Below, in pieces: positions 1 to 7,629 of a stretch of 16,753 nucleotides of DNA. Made by a program: the position numbers and the translations under genes. Source of the DNA: an uncultured Granulosicoccaceae bacterium (GTDB lineage: Bacteria > Pseudomonadota > Gammaproteobacteria > Granulosicoccales > Granulosicoccaceae); the NCBI GenBank assembly GCA_937951695.1, contig CALFBL010000255.1, positions 1 to 16,753 on the forward strand. Reading direction: 5' to 3'. Below the pieces are notes generated by a model. That model made no database searches. It saw nothing but the letters and a program-made list of their open reading frames with translations, and was not told the DNA's origin. Each line of letters starts with the position of its first letter. Within the stretch, counting starts at the first letter, position 1.

Positions 1-257
1 GCTGGGGCCTGCTTCATGGCGGTACCATTAGGGGTGGCAAAAAACACCAGATCGCAATCGCTCGACTTGATGCAAGCCGGATCGACAAACTCAAGCTCGC
101 ACAGGCCACGCAGACTGGTGAACTGTTGATCGACCCGCGTACCGACGTTCGCGCGTGAACTGACAAACTGCACCGTGACGTCTGCGCGCGGCAACAACAA
201 GCGTAATAGCTCGACACCGGTGTAACCCGATCCGCCAATTATTCCCACTTTTATCAT
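1..257 (-). CDS. argC: N-acetyl-gamma-glutamyl-phosphate reductase, N-terminal part (cut by window edge)
   Basis: ArgC makes N-acetylglutamate semialdehyde from N-acetylglutamyl phosphate using NADPH, the third step of arginine biosynthesis in the cytoplasm. The visible 85 codons begin MIKVGIIGGSGYTG, a classic Rossmann nucleotide-binding loop, followed by ELLRLL, a VSSRANVG stretch, and the DLVFFATPNGTA segment typical of ArgC. About a quarter of the usual 340-350 residues is present; the catalytic cysteine region lies beyond the edge. The ATG at 255-257 gives exactly the expected ArgC N terminus, although no strong ribosome binding site precedes it. It follows the kinase gene by only 24 bases on the same strand, so the two may be co-transcribed. 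Family assignment is firm. Confidence 0.93.
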   Translation of the reverse strand, partial: MIKVGIIGGSGYTGVELLRLLLPRADVTVQFVSSRANVGTRVDQQFTSLRGLCELEFVDPACIKSSDCDLVFFATPNGTAMKQAP

Positions 258-281
258 GCGTTTAGTTTTAGCACAGTGCTG

Positions 282-1286
282 TTACGAAATGCCATCCGTA
301 GAGCACAGCGCTCGCGTCACCAAACGATCCGAGTAGCCGGTCAGTTTCTTATGCCCCGGGCTCCAGCCCAACAAAAACCGATGAAAATCCGCGCCGGCAA
401 CCGGGTACAGAGGCCGCCACTCGGCTTCTATCGCGTCGGCTCTGGCACCCAAGTGTGTGTGCAGCGCTTGAAAATAGATGTCTAGACAGTCCGATTCGCG
501 GCTCTCCAGAACCTGTTCATCCAACCCACTGCCTAACAAGTAAGTGAGGTCCTGCATGCCACAGCCCAAGCCCGTGTATTGAAAATCAACAGCAGCCACC
601 GAGGGCGCAGCCGGAGTGGAACTCGCCCCTGCTTCCCTGAAACAGAAATTAGCAACCTTTGCGTCCCCGTGTAACAGCGTGAGGTGTTTACAGCCGAACA
701 GGCTCGAGTCCAAAGCGGCTGCAGCGGCCTTAAGCGCGCCATCGGGCATCGCCAACCATTCATCTTGCCGCGTTTTCAGATGCCAATAAGTGCCGCGTGC
801 CCAAACACCTGAATCCTTGAGCCCGATAAAGGTTGCGTGAAAGGCCGCCAACCAAGTGATGCACGGCGTAAGTGCTGCCACCCCCAAAACTGCGTGTCGA
901 ACCGGGTACGACGCATCCAGATCCTCCAGCACTAACGAGACTTCATCGCTATCGCTTTGTGTCGAGTAGCGTTGCGCCACGGGGCTTGCCGGTGAACATC
1001 GGTTGGCGAGATGATCGTAAAAATGTTTCTCGACCTGATAAGAGCGCAGTTTTCGGATTCTTGAGGTATCGGTGTTCCAGCCCCTAGGATGGTTAGAGGC
1101 GTCCCCGGGCGCCACCAACTTAATGATCGCGGTTGGTGGCGCGTCCCCGCTTAGTGTCACTCGCACAATGGCTCCATAGCCGTTCCACAATCCCTGAACC
1201 AGCTCAACTGAACCCAGTGAGGACTGCGGCCAGACATCGCGCACCAAGGCTGCAATGCGGGAGCGGTTCTCAGGCGATACCGACAT
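282..1286 (-). CDS. Small-molecule kinase of the aminoglycoside phosphotransferase / CHK-like fold
   Basis: A 334-residue kinase-like protein; the substrate is not recognisable. The N lobe has a glycine-rich loop (GLWNGYGAIVRV, about residues 32-43), an IIKLV strand at about 54-58 with the likely ATP-binding lysine, and a conserved-looking HPRGWNTD...RKLRSYQVE block at about 66-86. The hinge is LEDLD (about 120-124). The C lobe has the catalytic HGD (206-208) with Asn213 and the metal-binding DFQ (234-236), as in Brenner-type aminoglycoside, choline and ecdysteroid kinases. I chose the ATG at 1284-1286: an AGAGG lies 10 bases upstream, and an in-frame extension to 1433 would run deep inside iolG and encode low-complexity sequence. 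It overlaps the end of iolG by 17 bases, which suggests translational coupling. Family is fairly sure; function is open. Confidence 0.85.
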   Translation of the reverse strand: MSVSPENRSRIAALVRDVWPQSSLGSVELVQGLWNGYGAIVRVTLSGDAPPTAIIKLVAPGDASNHPRGWNTDTSRIRKLRSYQVEKHFYDHLANRCSPASPVAQRYSTQSDSDEVSLVLEDLDASYPVRHAVLGVAALTPCITWLAAFHATFIGLKDSGVWARGTYWHLKTRQDEWLAMPDGALKAAAAALDSSLFGCKHLTLLHGDAKVANFCFREAGASSTPAAPSVAAVDFQYTGLGCGMQDLTYLLGSGLDEQVLESRESDCLDIYFQALHTHLGARADAIEAEWRPLYPVAGADFHRFLLGWSPGHKKLTGYSDRLVTRALCSTDGIS

Positions 1287-2268
1287 CGATAGTGCGCCTC
1301 TGAGCAACCGATTGCACCGCGGCATCTGCCAGGATGAGTGCGTTGAGCCCATCTTCACCGGACGGATTCGGGTCAGCACCGGTCTTGACACACTGCACGA
1401 AGGCCGCGATTTCATTCGCGTAAGCGCGTTCATACCGGGTCATGAAAAAATCCTGCAACGCAGGTTGCGTGAAACCCTCGGCGGTTGCCACCACCGTATT
1501 GGACTCATGAGTGTTTAGCGCAGACACCATACCCTTGGAGCCAAAGACCTCTATGCGCTGATCGTAGCCGTAGCCTGCCCGGCGGGAATTATTCACCGTG
1601 GCTTGTCTGCCAGAGTCGGTGGTGAGCAGGATGTTCGCCGTGTCAAAGTCACCGGCTGCCGCGATGGCAGGATCCACCAGTACTGACGCTACCGCCTGTA
1701 CAGTGACCACAGGCTCGCCCAACAACCAGCGCGCCACGTCCAGGTCGTGGATCGCCATGTCGCGAAACAACCCACCGGATCGCTTGATGTATTCAATCGG
1801 CGGTGGCGCTGGGTCACGACTGGTCAGCACCACCATCTCGACATCCCCGATCACCCCTGAATCGACCCGTTCCTTCAAGGCCATAAAGTCGGGGTCAAAC
1901 CGGCGCTGGAACGCCACCATCAAAGTCGCTTCGTTGGCAGCTACCGTAGCCAGACAAGTGCGCACGCGGGCAACATCCAGATCAATCGGTTTCTCGCAGA
2001 AAATCGCCTTCCCAGCCTTGGCAAACTGCTCGATTAAATCCGCGTGCATATCCGTAGGTGTGCAGATAACGACCGCATCGATATCAGCGCTGGCTGCGAT
2101 GGCATCGATGCTGGACACGCTGGCCGAATAAAATTCGGCCAGCGATTGCGCGGCAGGCTCGATGGCATCAGCAATCGCCACCAGCGTCGCGTCGCGATCT
2201 GCGTCAATGGCCTTGGCGTGCACCTGGCCGATACGGCCAGCACCCAATACTGCGAAACGAACTGTCAT
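1270..2268 (-). CDS. iolG: Inositol 2-dehydrogenase (Gfo/Idh/MocA family)
   Basis: IolG oxidises myo-inositol to 2-keto-myo-inositol (scyllo-inosose) with NAD+, the first step of inositol catabolism. The 332-residue protein has the N-terminal NAD-binding fold with GAGRIGQVHAKAI (about residues 9-21), the VVICTPTDMHAD segment, and the EKPID motif with catalytic Lys93. Asp170 and His174 in FRDMAIHDLD match the Asp/His pair of characterised inositol dehydrogenases. Late motifs SRRAGYGYDQR, EVFGSKGM and FFMTRYERAYANEI are those of rhizobial-type IolG rather than generic Gfo/Idh oxidoreductases. The ATG at 2266-2268 gives the expected N terminus; the ribosome binding site is weak. No other iol genes are visible. 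The kinase gene overlaps its 3' end. Scyllo-inositol or another polyol is a possible alternative substrate. Confidence 0.88.
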   Translation of the reverse strand: MTVRFAVLGAGRIGQVHAKAIDADRDATLVAIADAIEPAAQSLAEFYSASVSSIDAIAASADIDAVVICTPTDMHADLIEQFAKAGKAIFCEKPIDLDVARVRTCLATVAANEATLMVAFQRRFDPDFMALKERVDSGVIGDVEMVVLTSRDPAPPPIEYIKRSGGLFRDMAIHDLDVARWLLGEPVVTVQAVASVLVDPAIAAAGDFDTANILLTTDSGRQATVNNSRRAGYGYDQRIEVFGSKGMVSALNTHESNTVVATAEGFTQPALQDFFMTRYERAYANEIAAFVQCVKTGADPNPSGEDGLNALILADAAVQSVAQRRTIDVGIA

Positions 2269-2284
2269 AGCGTTTAACGCAACC

Positions 2285-2300
2285 GTGATTCAAGAGTCAC
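2285..2300. repeat. Small stem-loop between the broken lipoprotein gene and iolG
   Basis: GTGATT and AGTCAC flank the loop CAAG; one pair is a G-T wobble. It lies 17 bases upstream of the iolG start codon. There is no T-run after either arm, so it is not a convincing intrinsic terminator. It could be a weak transcript hairpin or chance. Confidence 0.25.
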
Positions 2301-2343
2301 GCGATACTAGCGACAAACACCGGATGCGGCAACGACAAAAGCA

Positions 2344-2785
2344 CTACCGTGGCCCGACGCTGTTCGACAAATCTCCCCAATCAGCGGCGTAAACGTTCGA
2401 ATCGTTTATGCAGTAAGTGGCGCCATTAACAATTACCGAACGATCACTGAAGTTACCGAAATTGAAAAATGGCTGCTGCGACGCCACCGGCAGGGCACCG
2501 ACGAAATCAATGCCCGGGTTGTCCCCCAAACGGATTTCAAAGCCGTGCAAGCCCGTGTAGTTATACGTAAGCCCTCATACGTCAGCTGTCCTGTGTCAAT
2601 GGAGAAGTTAAGGCCTCATCCAAGCCGACCTGGCTTAGACGATGCTCGATTGTGCTAACAGGCTCGCTGCCCGAACCACTGTCACCACCATCAATAGATT
2701 GATCGGGAGCGGTAGTGTCGGAGGAACAGGCACTGATGACCCGCGCTGCCGTGATGGCGATCACGGTTAATTGTTTGGTCCGCAT
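2344..2785 (-). pseudogene. Small lipoprotein gene split across three reading frames
   Basis: The gene starts at ATG 2783-2785 with a GGA about 8 bases upstream. It encodes MRTKQLTVIAITAARVISAC, a lipoprotein signal peptide with lipobox ISAC, and then a Ser/Asp/Gly-rich linker typical of exported lipoproteins. This frame stops at 2582. A second frame continues as GLNFSIDTGQLTYEG (about 2615 to 2573). A third frame then runs to a stop at 2344, through LTYNYTGLHGFEIRLGDN and GNFSDRSVIVNGATYCIN. The second and third segments have no start codon of their own that fits. Joined, they would give an outer-membrane lipoprotein of about 145 residues. I do not recognise the family. Two shifts within about 45 bases suggest a decayed gene, though sequencing error cannot be excluded. 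Confidence 0.6.
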
Positions 2786-2805
2786 GCAAAGTTCCAATAT
2801 CTTCG

Positions 2806-2825
2806 TTTGGGATATTTTTCCCAAA
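2806..2825. repeat. Perfect 7-bp inverted repeat between chpA and the lipoprotein gene
   Basis: TTTGGGA (2806-2812) and TCCCAAA (2819-2825) flank a 6-base AT-only loop. It sits 41 bases past the chpA stop and 20 bases upstream of the lipoprotein start codon, in the 80-base gap between them. Neither arm is followed by a good T-run and the stem has only three G-C pairs, so it would be a weak terminator. An operator or an RNA hairpin in the lipoprotein leader is equally possible. Confidence 0.35.
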
Positions 2826-2865
2826 TTTAACCCGATGTCGGCACATGTACAACTCAAGCCAACGG

Positions 2866-5800
2866 TTAGTGTTCGATTTCTGCGCCCTCTAGCACACCCA
2901 CTTCTTCGAGTGCTTCACGCAATTGCGTTTCGGTATAGGGTTTATGGATCAAGTGCTTGACGCCCAGAGAGCGAGCCCGTTCCCGTTCCAGCGGCCCGCG
3001 CCGGGTGCTGATCATGATTACGGGCACCTGCGCTGCGACCAGTCTGGCTTGTACCCGGCGGACCACATCAAACCCGTCCGCGCCGGGCATTTCGATGTCC
3101 AGCAGTAACACATCCGGCAGGCTGCGGTTCAGAAAATCCAGCGCCTCTAGCCCGTCTCGGGCGCTGTGCACGCGAAACCCCAAACGCTGTAACAGGCGCT
3201 CACCAGCGACCCGCATGGTCACCGAATCATCGGCGATTAGCGCAACCGGTGGGCCCGATATCGAGGGTGTCGACACAGCGGTCGCGTGTGTGGGTCGGGT
3301 TGCCAGACGGATCTGAATCAGACGATGCAGATTCAGTATTAGCGCTTGCCGGCCGTCCGATAGTACCGCCCCACCCACATAGCGTTCGAGCGAGTGGAGC
3401 TGAGCTCCAAGCGGCTGCACGATCAACTCTTTGTAGCCTTCCAGATGAGGGACGGGAATCGCCAGGCGCTCACTGTTCGATGTCACCAGAGCGCAGCGCT
3501 GAGCGCTCTCTGCTAGCTCGGTAACCCCGATTAACTGCTCTACCGAGCACACTGTCCAAGTTTGTTCATTGTGCTGGATCTGCGTTGCCTCATTAGCATA
3601 ATCCACCACAGCGCTTACGTAATTGATCGGAATGGCATGCATCGCGACGCCACGGCCGAACACCAACGATCGCGCCACCAGCATCGGTTGCGGCACCCGC
3701 AGCCGAACGGTCAATCCCTCGCCGGGATCGTTAAGTAATTCCGTCTCGCCACCCAGCGCCTGAACTCCGTCCAGCACCAGAGCCAGCCCTTGACCTCTGC
3801 CGGCTACCGGATTGGCATTCGGTAGGGTGGAGTATCCCGGTGTGCACAGAATTTCACGCAAGTGCGCAGCGTTTCGAATCGGTGCCAAGCCTTGCGCTTT
3901 ACGTTCCTGGTTCAAGGCATCTTCGTCCACCCCGTCGCCGTCGTCACTGACATCAATCACCAGGTCAAGCCCATCGACTCGGACGGCGATGGCAATCTCA
4001 CCATCAACCGGTTTGTGCTCGGCCTCGCGAAGCGCGGCTGCAGCAATCCCGTGCGCAACCGCATTGCGTATCAACTGCTCAAGAATTGGCGCTAACGATT
4101 TGATAATGGCCGCCGACACCGGAATCTCACCACCGGTCAACAGCAGGCTGCCTTCGCGCTCACACACCGTCAGCGCATCATCCAGTACCGCTTGCAACCG
4201 TGGCAGTATGGAATCAACGTTCTTTAATCCCGCCTGCACCAGGCTTCGGTGAATCGCGGTTCCGGCATGGGCTGCCAAACCATGCACGTGTTGCAGCTCA
4301 TGGACCGATTGCTCGAGCTGACGCCGCGCCACCTGGATGTCCGCGACCAACTCACGCGAGGCCACAGAATCAAAGGCCGGATTATTCAACGCCAGACGCT
4401 GGAGCCTATCAGCACTGGTTTGGATATCACGGATGTGTTCACGCAAATGCGCAATGCGATCATCCACCGACGCCTGACGTGACACCAGAGCACCGCCGGT
4501 TTGCAACAACGATTCTAAAGCAGCCTCGGTGATCGGCAACGGTGTTGATGCCTCGTCAGTACCGGGAATTACAGCGGCGTCAGACCCAACGTCGGTAGCG
4601 CTGAACGATTCGCTGGATAGGCCATGGGTATTCTGTGTCAGCGACAGTGTGGCATCGGCTGCAAAGCTTTCATTTTTGGCGGTTACCGCCGAGACGTTAG
4701 CATCCGTCTCGGCAACCGCTGGCGCACCCGATGGCGAGATCGACGCTTGCAGTTCAGGCAAGCGCTGGCGCACCGTTTCGCCAAATTCCTTCCAGTTTTT
4801 AATACCGGCAACATCACTTTCCAGTTCGTGTGCTGCATCAGCCATACGATGGTTGCCGGCCATGCGGGCGCTACCTTTTATGGTATGCAGCACTTTTAAG
4901 ACACCGTCACGATCTTTGACACCGTCACCTTCAGCGCTTAAGACATTGCCGGCGTGATGACGCAATCGCATCATCAGATCATCGGCTTCGGCCCGAAATA
5001 TCGATGACAGTCCCGCTTCACTGTTCTCCACCGAATTGGATTTTGCGATCAACCAGGTATTCAGTTTCGCCGGGTCGTTCGCTCCGCCAACACCAGTGTC
5101 AGTGCCTGCTTGCACTCTGGCCGACACATCGGCAACAAACTCCGGCAGACCTGCCTCGATAGCCAGGATGGCGTCATCCACCTCGCCGTGGTCTTGAAAG
5201 CTCTGCAATCGCGCTTCCATGGCATTAGCAAGACGCTCGATATAATCGGTGTCAGCGGCGGTAAAATCTTCACCCGCGCGTTGTAATCGCAAGGCACACT
5301 TTTGCAGTGGATTAACAATCGCAACAATATCGTTAGCCTCAACGGTTTGCGTACACCCCGACAAGGTGTGTAACGCCCGCAGCATATTTTCGCTTGGCAA
5401 TTTGGATAAAGGAACATCTGCGCGCGCGACCTTGATCGCTTCTCGCAATGTAGCAATGTGCGATGCACATTCGCGCACAAACACCGTTTGCAAGGTGTTA
5501 TCCAATGAATTCTCGTCGACCGATGTCAAGCGTAGCCGCAGTACATCAAGCCCACGTACAGATTCCACCACACCCGGTTCTGCGTGCAGCAATTGTGGCA
5601 CCACGGCAAGCGTTTCTCGCACCAGTTCCTGTGCGTCTTCCGGTAGCGTTTTTCGTTTTAAGTAGCTCTCGCAGTCTGACACCAGCGCCGACAATTCGTT
5701 GAGTCGGTTCGACGTCGCCGACCGGGCGAGCTCGCCAAGGCCTGAGATCACAGGCTGCAGATCGGTATCGCTGCCGTTCATCCACAGCGCGATGCTTTGA

Positions 5801-7629
5801 TTGACCGACAAGTAAACATCCAGTAAATCCTCAGACGAGGCCATCTCAATCGGTTCAAACGTTGCCGGATTTTGAGCCAACGCCGAATCGCTGGAAGGCT
5901 CACCACCGATTAACCTATTCAACGATTCCACTGCGTGTTGCAACAAGGGCGTCAGACTACTGGAATCGGCAACCACACTATCGATGTACAAGTCTATCGC
6001 CACCATCAATTCCGCCAAGTGCTCGTGATCGGTATCGTTGGCGTCGGCGTGCACCCCGGTGCGAACATACTCAGCCAACCCGTTCAACAACGGAACCAAT
6101 TCCGGCACAGGCAAGATGTTCAGCGCCAACGATGCACGTTTAAGACGGTGGGCAATCTCATTGGGACGCGCGTTGATCAAGGGCTGGTTGTCAAGCAGTG
6201 CAACAATGTCTGACTCGGCACGACGCAACTCCCCTTGCATCGCTTGTAGACAAGCGACCGAGGCTTTCGCTTGAAATTGATCCCGGTCGTTCTGACGCGA
6301 CAGTTGTTTTAAGCGGCTGGCGACATCATCCACTGTGGCCAATAGAAAGGCACCGGTCATGACGTCTTTATCCGCCGAGTGAGCCGGTGAATGAAGGGAT
6401 TCACGAACGCGTAGAATCTGTTCCGCAACACGCATTTTTTGCGCTTCCGTCGCAGGGGTTGTCATCTCGTGCACATACCGGCGCAGGTTTCCCAATGCGT
6501 GTTCCAAATCACCCAGCCCAAGCAGTACGCTGGCAACACTCTGCTCATCGAGACGAACAAACAGCTGCTTTGCACGTTTATGTGCAGGATCGACCGCCGC
6601 TTGGTTAACCCAAACCTGAAGTTCATCGAGCTCAAGATCGATCTGCGCCAGCACTTGCTTTCCCAAATCGGCATTCACTGTACGCTTGTTGCCAATACGC
6701 TGAGCTGTGATAGACAAAACATCCAGACCGTAGTCGCGTCGTAGCTGCTCAGCGTGTGGCAGCTTGTTTGGAAACTGGGCGACGTAGAACAATAACTGAC
6801 GCAAAATATCGTCGGGCAGCAGATTTGGCTTGGCAACAAGCCCATCAAAATCCAGCCGGCCCAATTGCGCCAAATAACGTTCGAGTTGACCAAACAAGCG
6901 CTGCACGGCGATACTCGATAATGATGAATCATGGGCCAGCGCGTGCAGCACAACCCCGGCAGAACGAAATAATGGGTCCAGCATGGACAATCGCGAAGGC
7001 GTGTTACACGCTTCGGCAACCTTTATAAATGTCGTTGACAACGAGGCAAAATGCTCGGTATTGCCCGGTTGGCGAAACCATGCACTGAGCGCACGCACAT
7101 ACACCTTATGAACGCCACGTATCACCGATATAAAATCATCGCAATCGCTGCGCGCAGCCATCGGTTTGTTGGACGCCGCGGGAAGCGCTATGCCAGCGGC
7201 TGCCACCACATCTTTCGACACCGCAGGAATTTGCCGGCTGGCGCGACAGTTATCGATCACACTCACCCAGCTCAACGCCGAAGCCCTGCGCGCCTGAACC
7301 GCAGGAGCTGAAACGCTTGCCGCCATTTCCTCACCAATTTGCAGCAACAACAGGGCAGACTCTGATTCGTCTTTGGGTCCGTTTTTTTTCCATTGACTCA
7401 GTAATGCTTCAACTTCGACCAACCCAAAGCGCAGGGCAAAATAGCCCAAAGCTTGTGCAGTTCGACGGATAAGAGTGGTCTGTTCCAGTAACTGCTGTAA
7501 CGCGGTGTCGCCGTTTAACGATTCAATGGCAGCTTGGGCTGAGGCTTGCCACTGCTTCACCTGTACACGAAATTCAACCGCTGCCTGCTCTGAGTAATTC
7601 GGAATGGCGTTGGGTTCAACCGATCTCAC
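2866..7629 (-). CDS. chpA: ChpA-type hybrid chemotaxis histidine kinase of the Pil-Chp system
   Basis: A 1587-residue cytoplasmic CheA-like kinase that should take signals from PilJ/PilI and phosphorylate PilG and PilH. A long helical N-terminal region (1 to about 700) lacks clear phosphotransfer motifs. Two Hpt motifs follow: LHTLSG (His754) and the canonical LHTIKGSARMAG (His915). After an acidic linker and a coiled dimerisation region come the CheA ATPase with N box LIRNAVAHGI (about 1186-1195), G1 box DDGDG (1229-1233), F box TPGYST and G2 box GRGQG (1277-1281). A CheW-like domain (about 1315-1442) and a receiver domain with Asp1467/1468, phosphoacceptor Asp1511 and Lys1563 end the protein. 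I chose GTG 7627-7629: it overlaps the pilJ stop as GTGA and has GGAG 8 bases upstream; an upstream in-frame start at 7668 would only add 13 residues inside pilJ. P. aeruginosa ChpA is much longer (about 2470 residues). Confidence 0.92.
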   Translation of the reverse strand: MRSVEPNAIPNYSEQAAVEFRVQVKQWQASAQAAIESLNGDTALQQLLEQTTLIRRTAQALGYFALRFGLVEVEALLSQWKKNGPKDESESALLLLQIGEEMAASVSAPAVQARRASALSWVSVIDNCRASRQIPAVSKDVVAAAGIALPAASNKPMAARSDCDDFISVIRGVHKVYVRALSAWFRQPGNTEHFASLSTTFIKVAEACNTPSRLSMLDPLFRSAGVVLHALAHDSSLSSIAVQRLFGQLERYLAQLGRLDFDGLVAKPNLLPDDILRQLLFYVAQFPNKLPHAEQLRRDYGLDVLSITAQRIGNKRTVNADLGKQVLAQIDLELDELQVWVNQAAVDPAHKRAKQLFVRLDEQSVASVLLGLGDLEHALGNLRRYVHEMTTPATEAQKMRVAEQILRVRESLHSPAHSADKDVMTGAFLLATVDDVASRLKQLSRQNDRDQFQAKASVACLQAMQGELRRAESDIVALLDNQPLINARPNEIAHRLKRASLALNILPVPELVPLLNGLAEYVRTGVHADANDTDHEHLAELMVAIDLYIDSVVADSSSLTPLLQHAVESLNRLIGGEPSSDSALAQNPATFEPIEMASSEDLLDVYLSVNQSIALWMNGSDTDLQPVISGLGELARSATSNRLNELSALVSDCESYLKRKTLPEDAQELVRETLAVVPQLLHAEPGVVESVRGLDVLRLRLTSVDENSLDNTLQTVFVRECASHIATLREAIKVARADVPLSKLPSENMLRALHTLSGCTQTVEANDIVAIVNPLQKCALRLQRAGEDFTAADTDYIERLANAMEARLQSFQDHGEVDDAILAIEAGLPEFVADVSARVQAGTDTGVGGANDPAKLNTWLIAKSNSVENSEAGLSSIFRAEADDLMMRLRHHAGNVLSAEGDGVKDRDGVLKVLHTIKGSARMAGNHRMADAAHELESDVAGIKNWKEFGETVRQRLPELQASISPSGAPAVAETDANVSAVTAKNESFAADATLSLTQNTHGLSSESFSATDVGSDAAVIPGTDEASTPLPITEAALESLLQTGGALVSRQASVDDRIAHLREHIRDIQTSADRLQRLALNNPAFDSVASRELVADIQVARRQLEQSVHELQHVHGLAAHAGTAIHRSLVQAGLKNVDSILPRLQAVLDDALTVCEREGSLLLTGGEIPVSAAIIKSLAPILEQLIRNAVAHGIAAAALREAEHKPVDGEIAIAVRVDGLDLVIDVSDDGDGVDEDALNQERKAQGLAPIRNAAHLREILCTPGYSTLPNANPVAGRGQGLALVLDGVQALGGETELLNDPGEGLTVRLRVPQPMLVARSLVFGRGVAMHAIPINYVSAVVDYANEATQIQHNEQTWTVCSVEQLIGVTELAESAQRCALVTSNSERLAIPVPHLEGYKELIVQPLGAQLHSLERYVGGAVLSDGRQALILNLHRLIQIRLATRPTHATAVSTPSISGPPVALIADDSVTMRVAGERLLQRLGFRVHSARDGLEALDFLNRSLPDVLLLDIEMPGADGFDVVRRVQARLVAAQVPVIMISTRRGPLERERARSLGVKHLIHKPYTETQLREALEEVGVLEGAEIEH

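Noticed and set aside
270..280. Palindrome AGCACAGTGCT before argC as an operator
   Set aside because: Only 11 bases, single copy, no match to a known operator such as ArgR or LexA sites; noted only as context.
1598..2131. Open frame of 177 codons on the plus strand opposite iolG
   Set aside because: Ser/Thr/Ala-rich sequence with no motifs; iolG on the other strand is certain.
3812..4252. Open frame of 146 codons on the plus strand opposite the ChpA ATPase region
   Set aside because: Shadow of the conserved CheA N and G boxes; Ser/Arg-rich translation with no domain.
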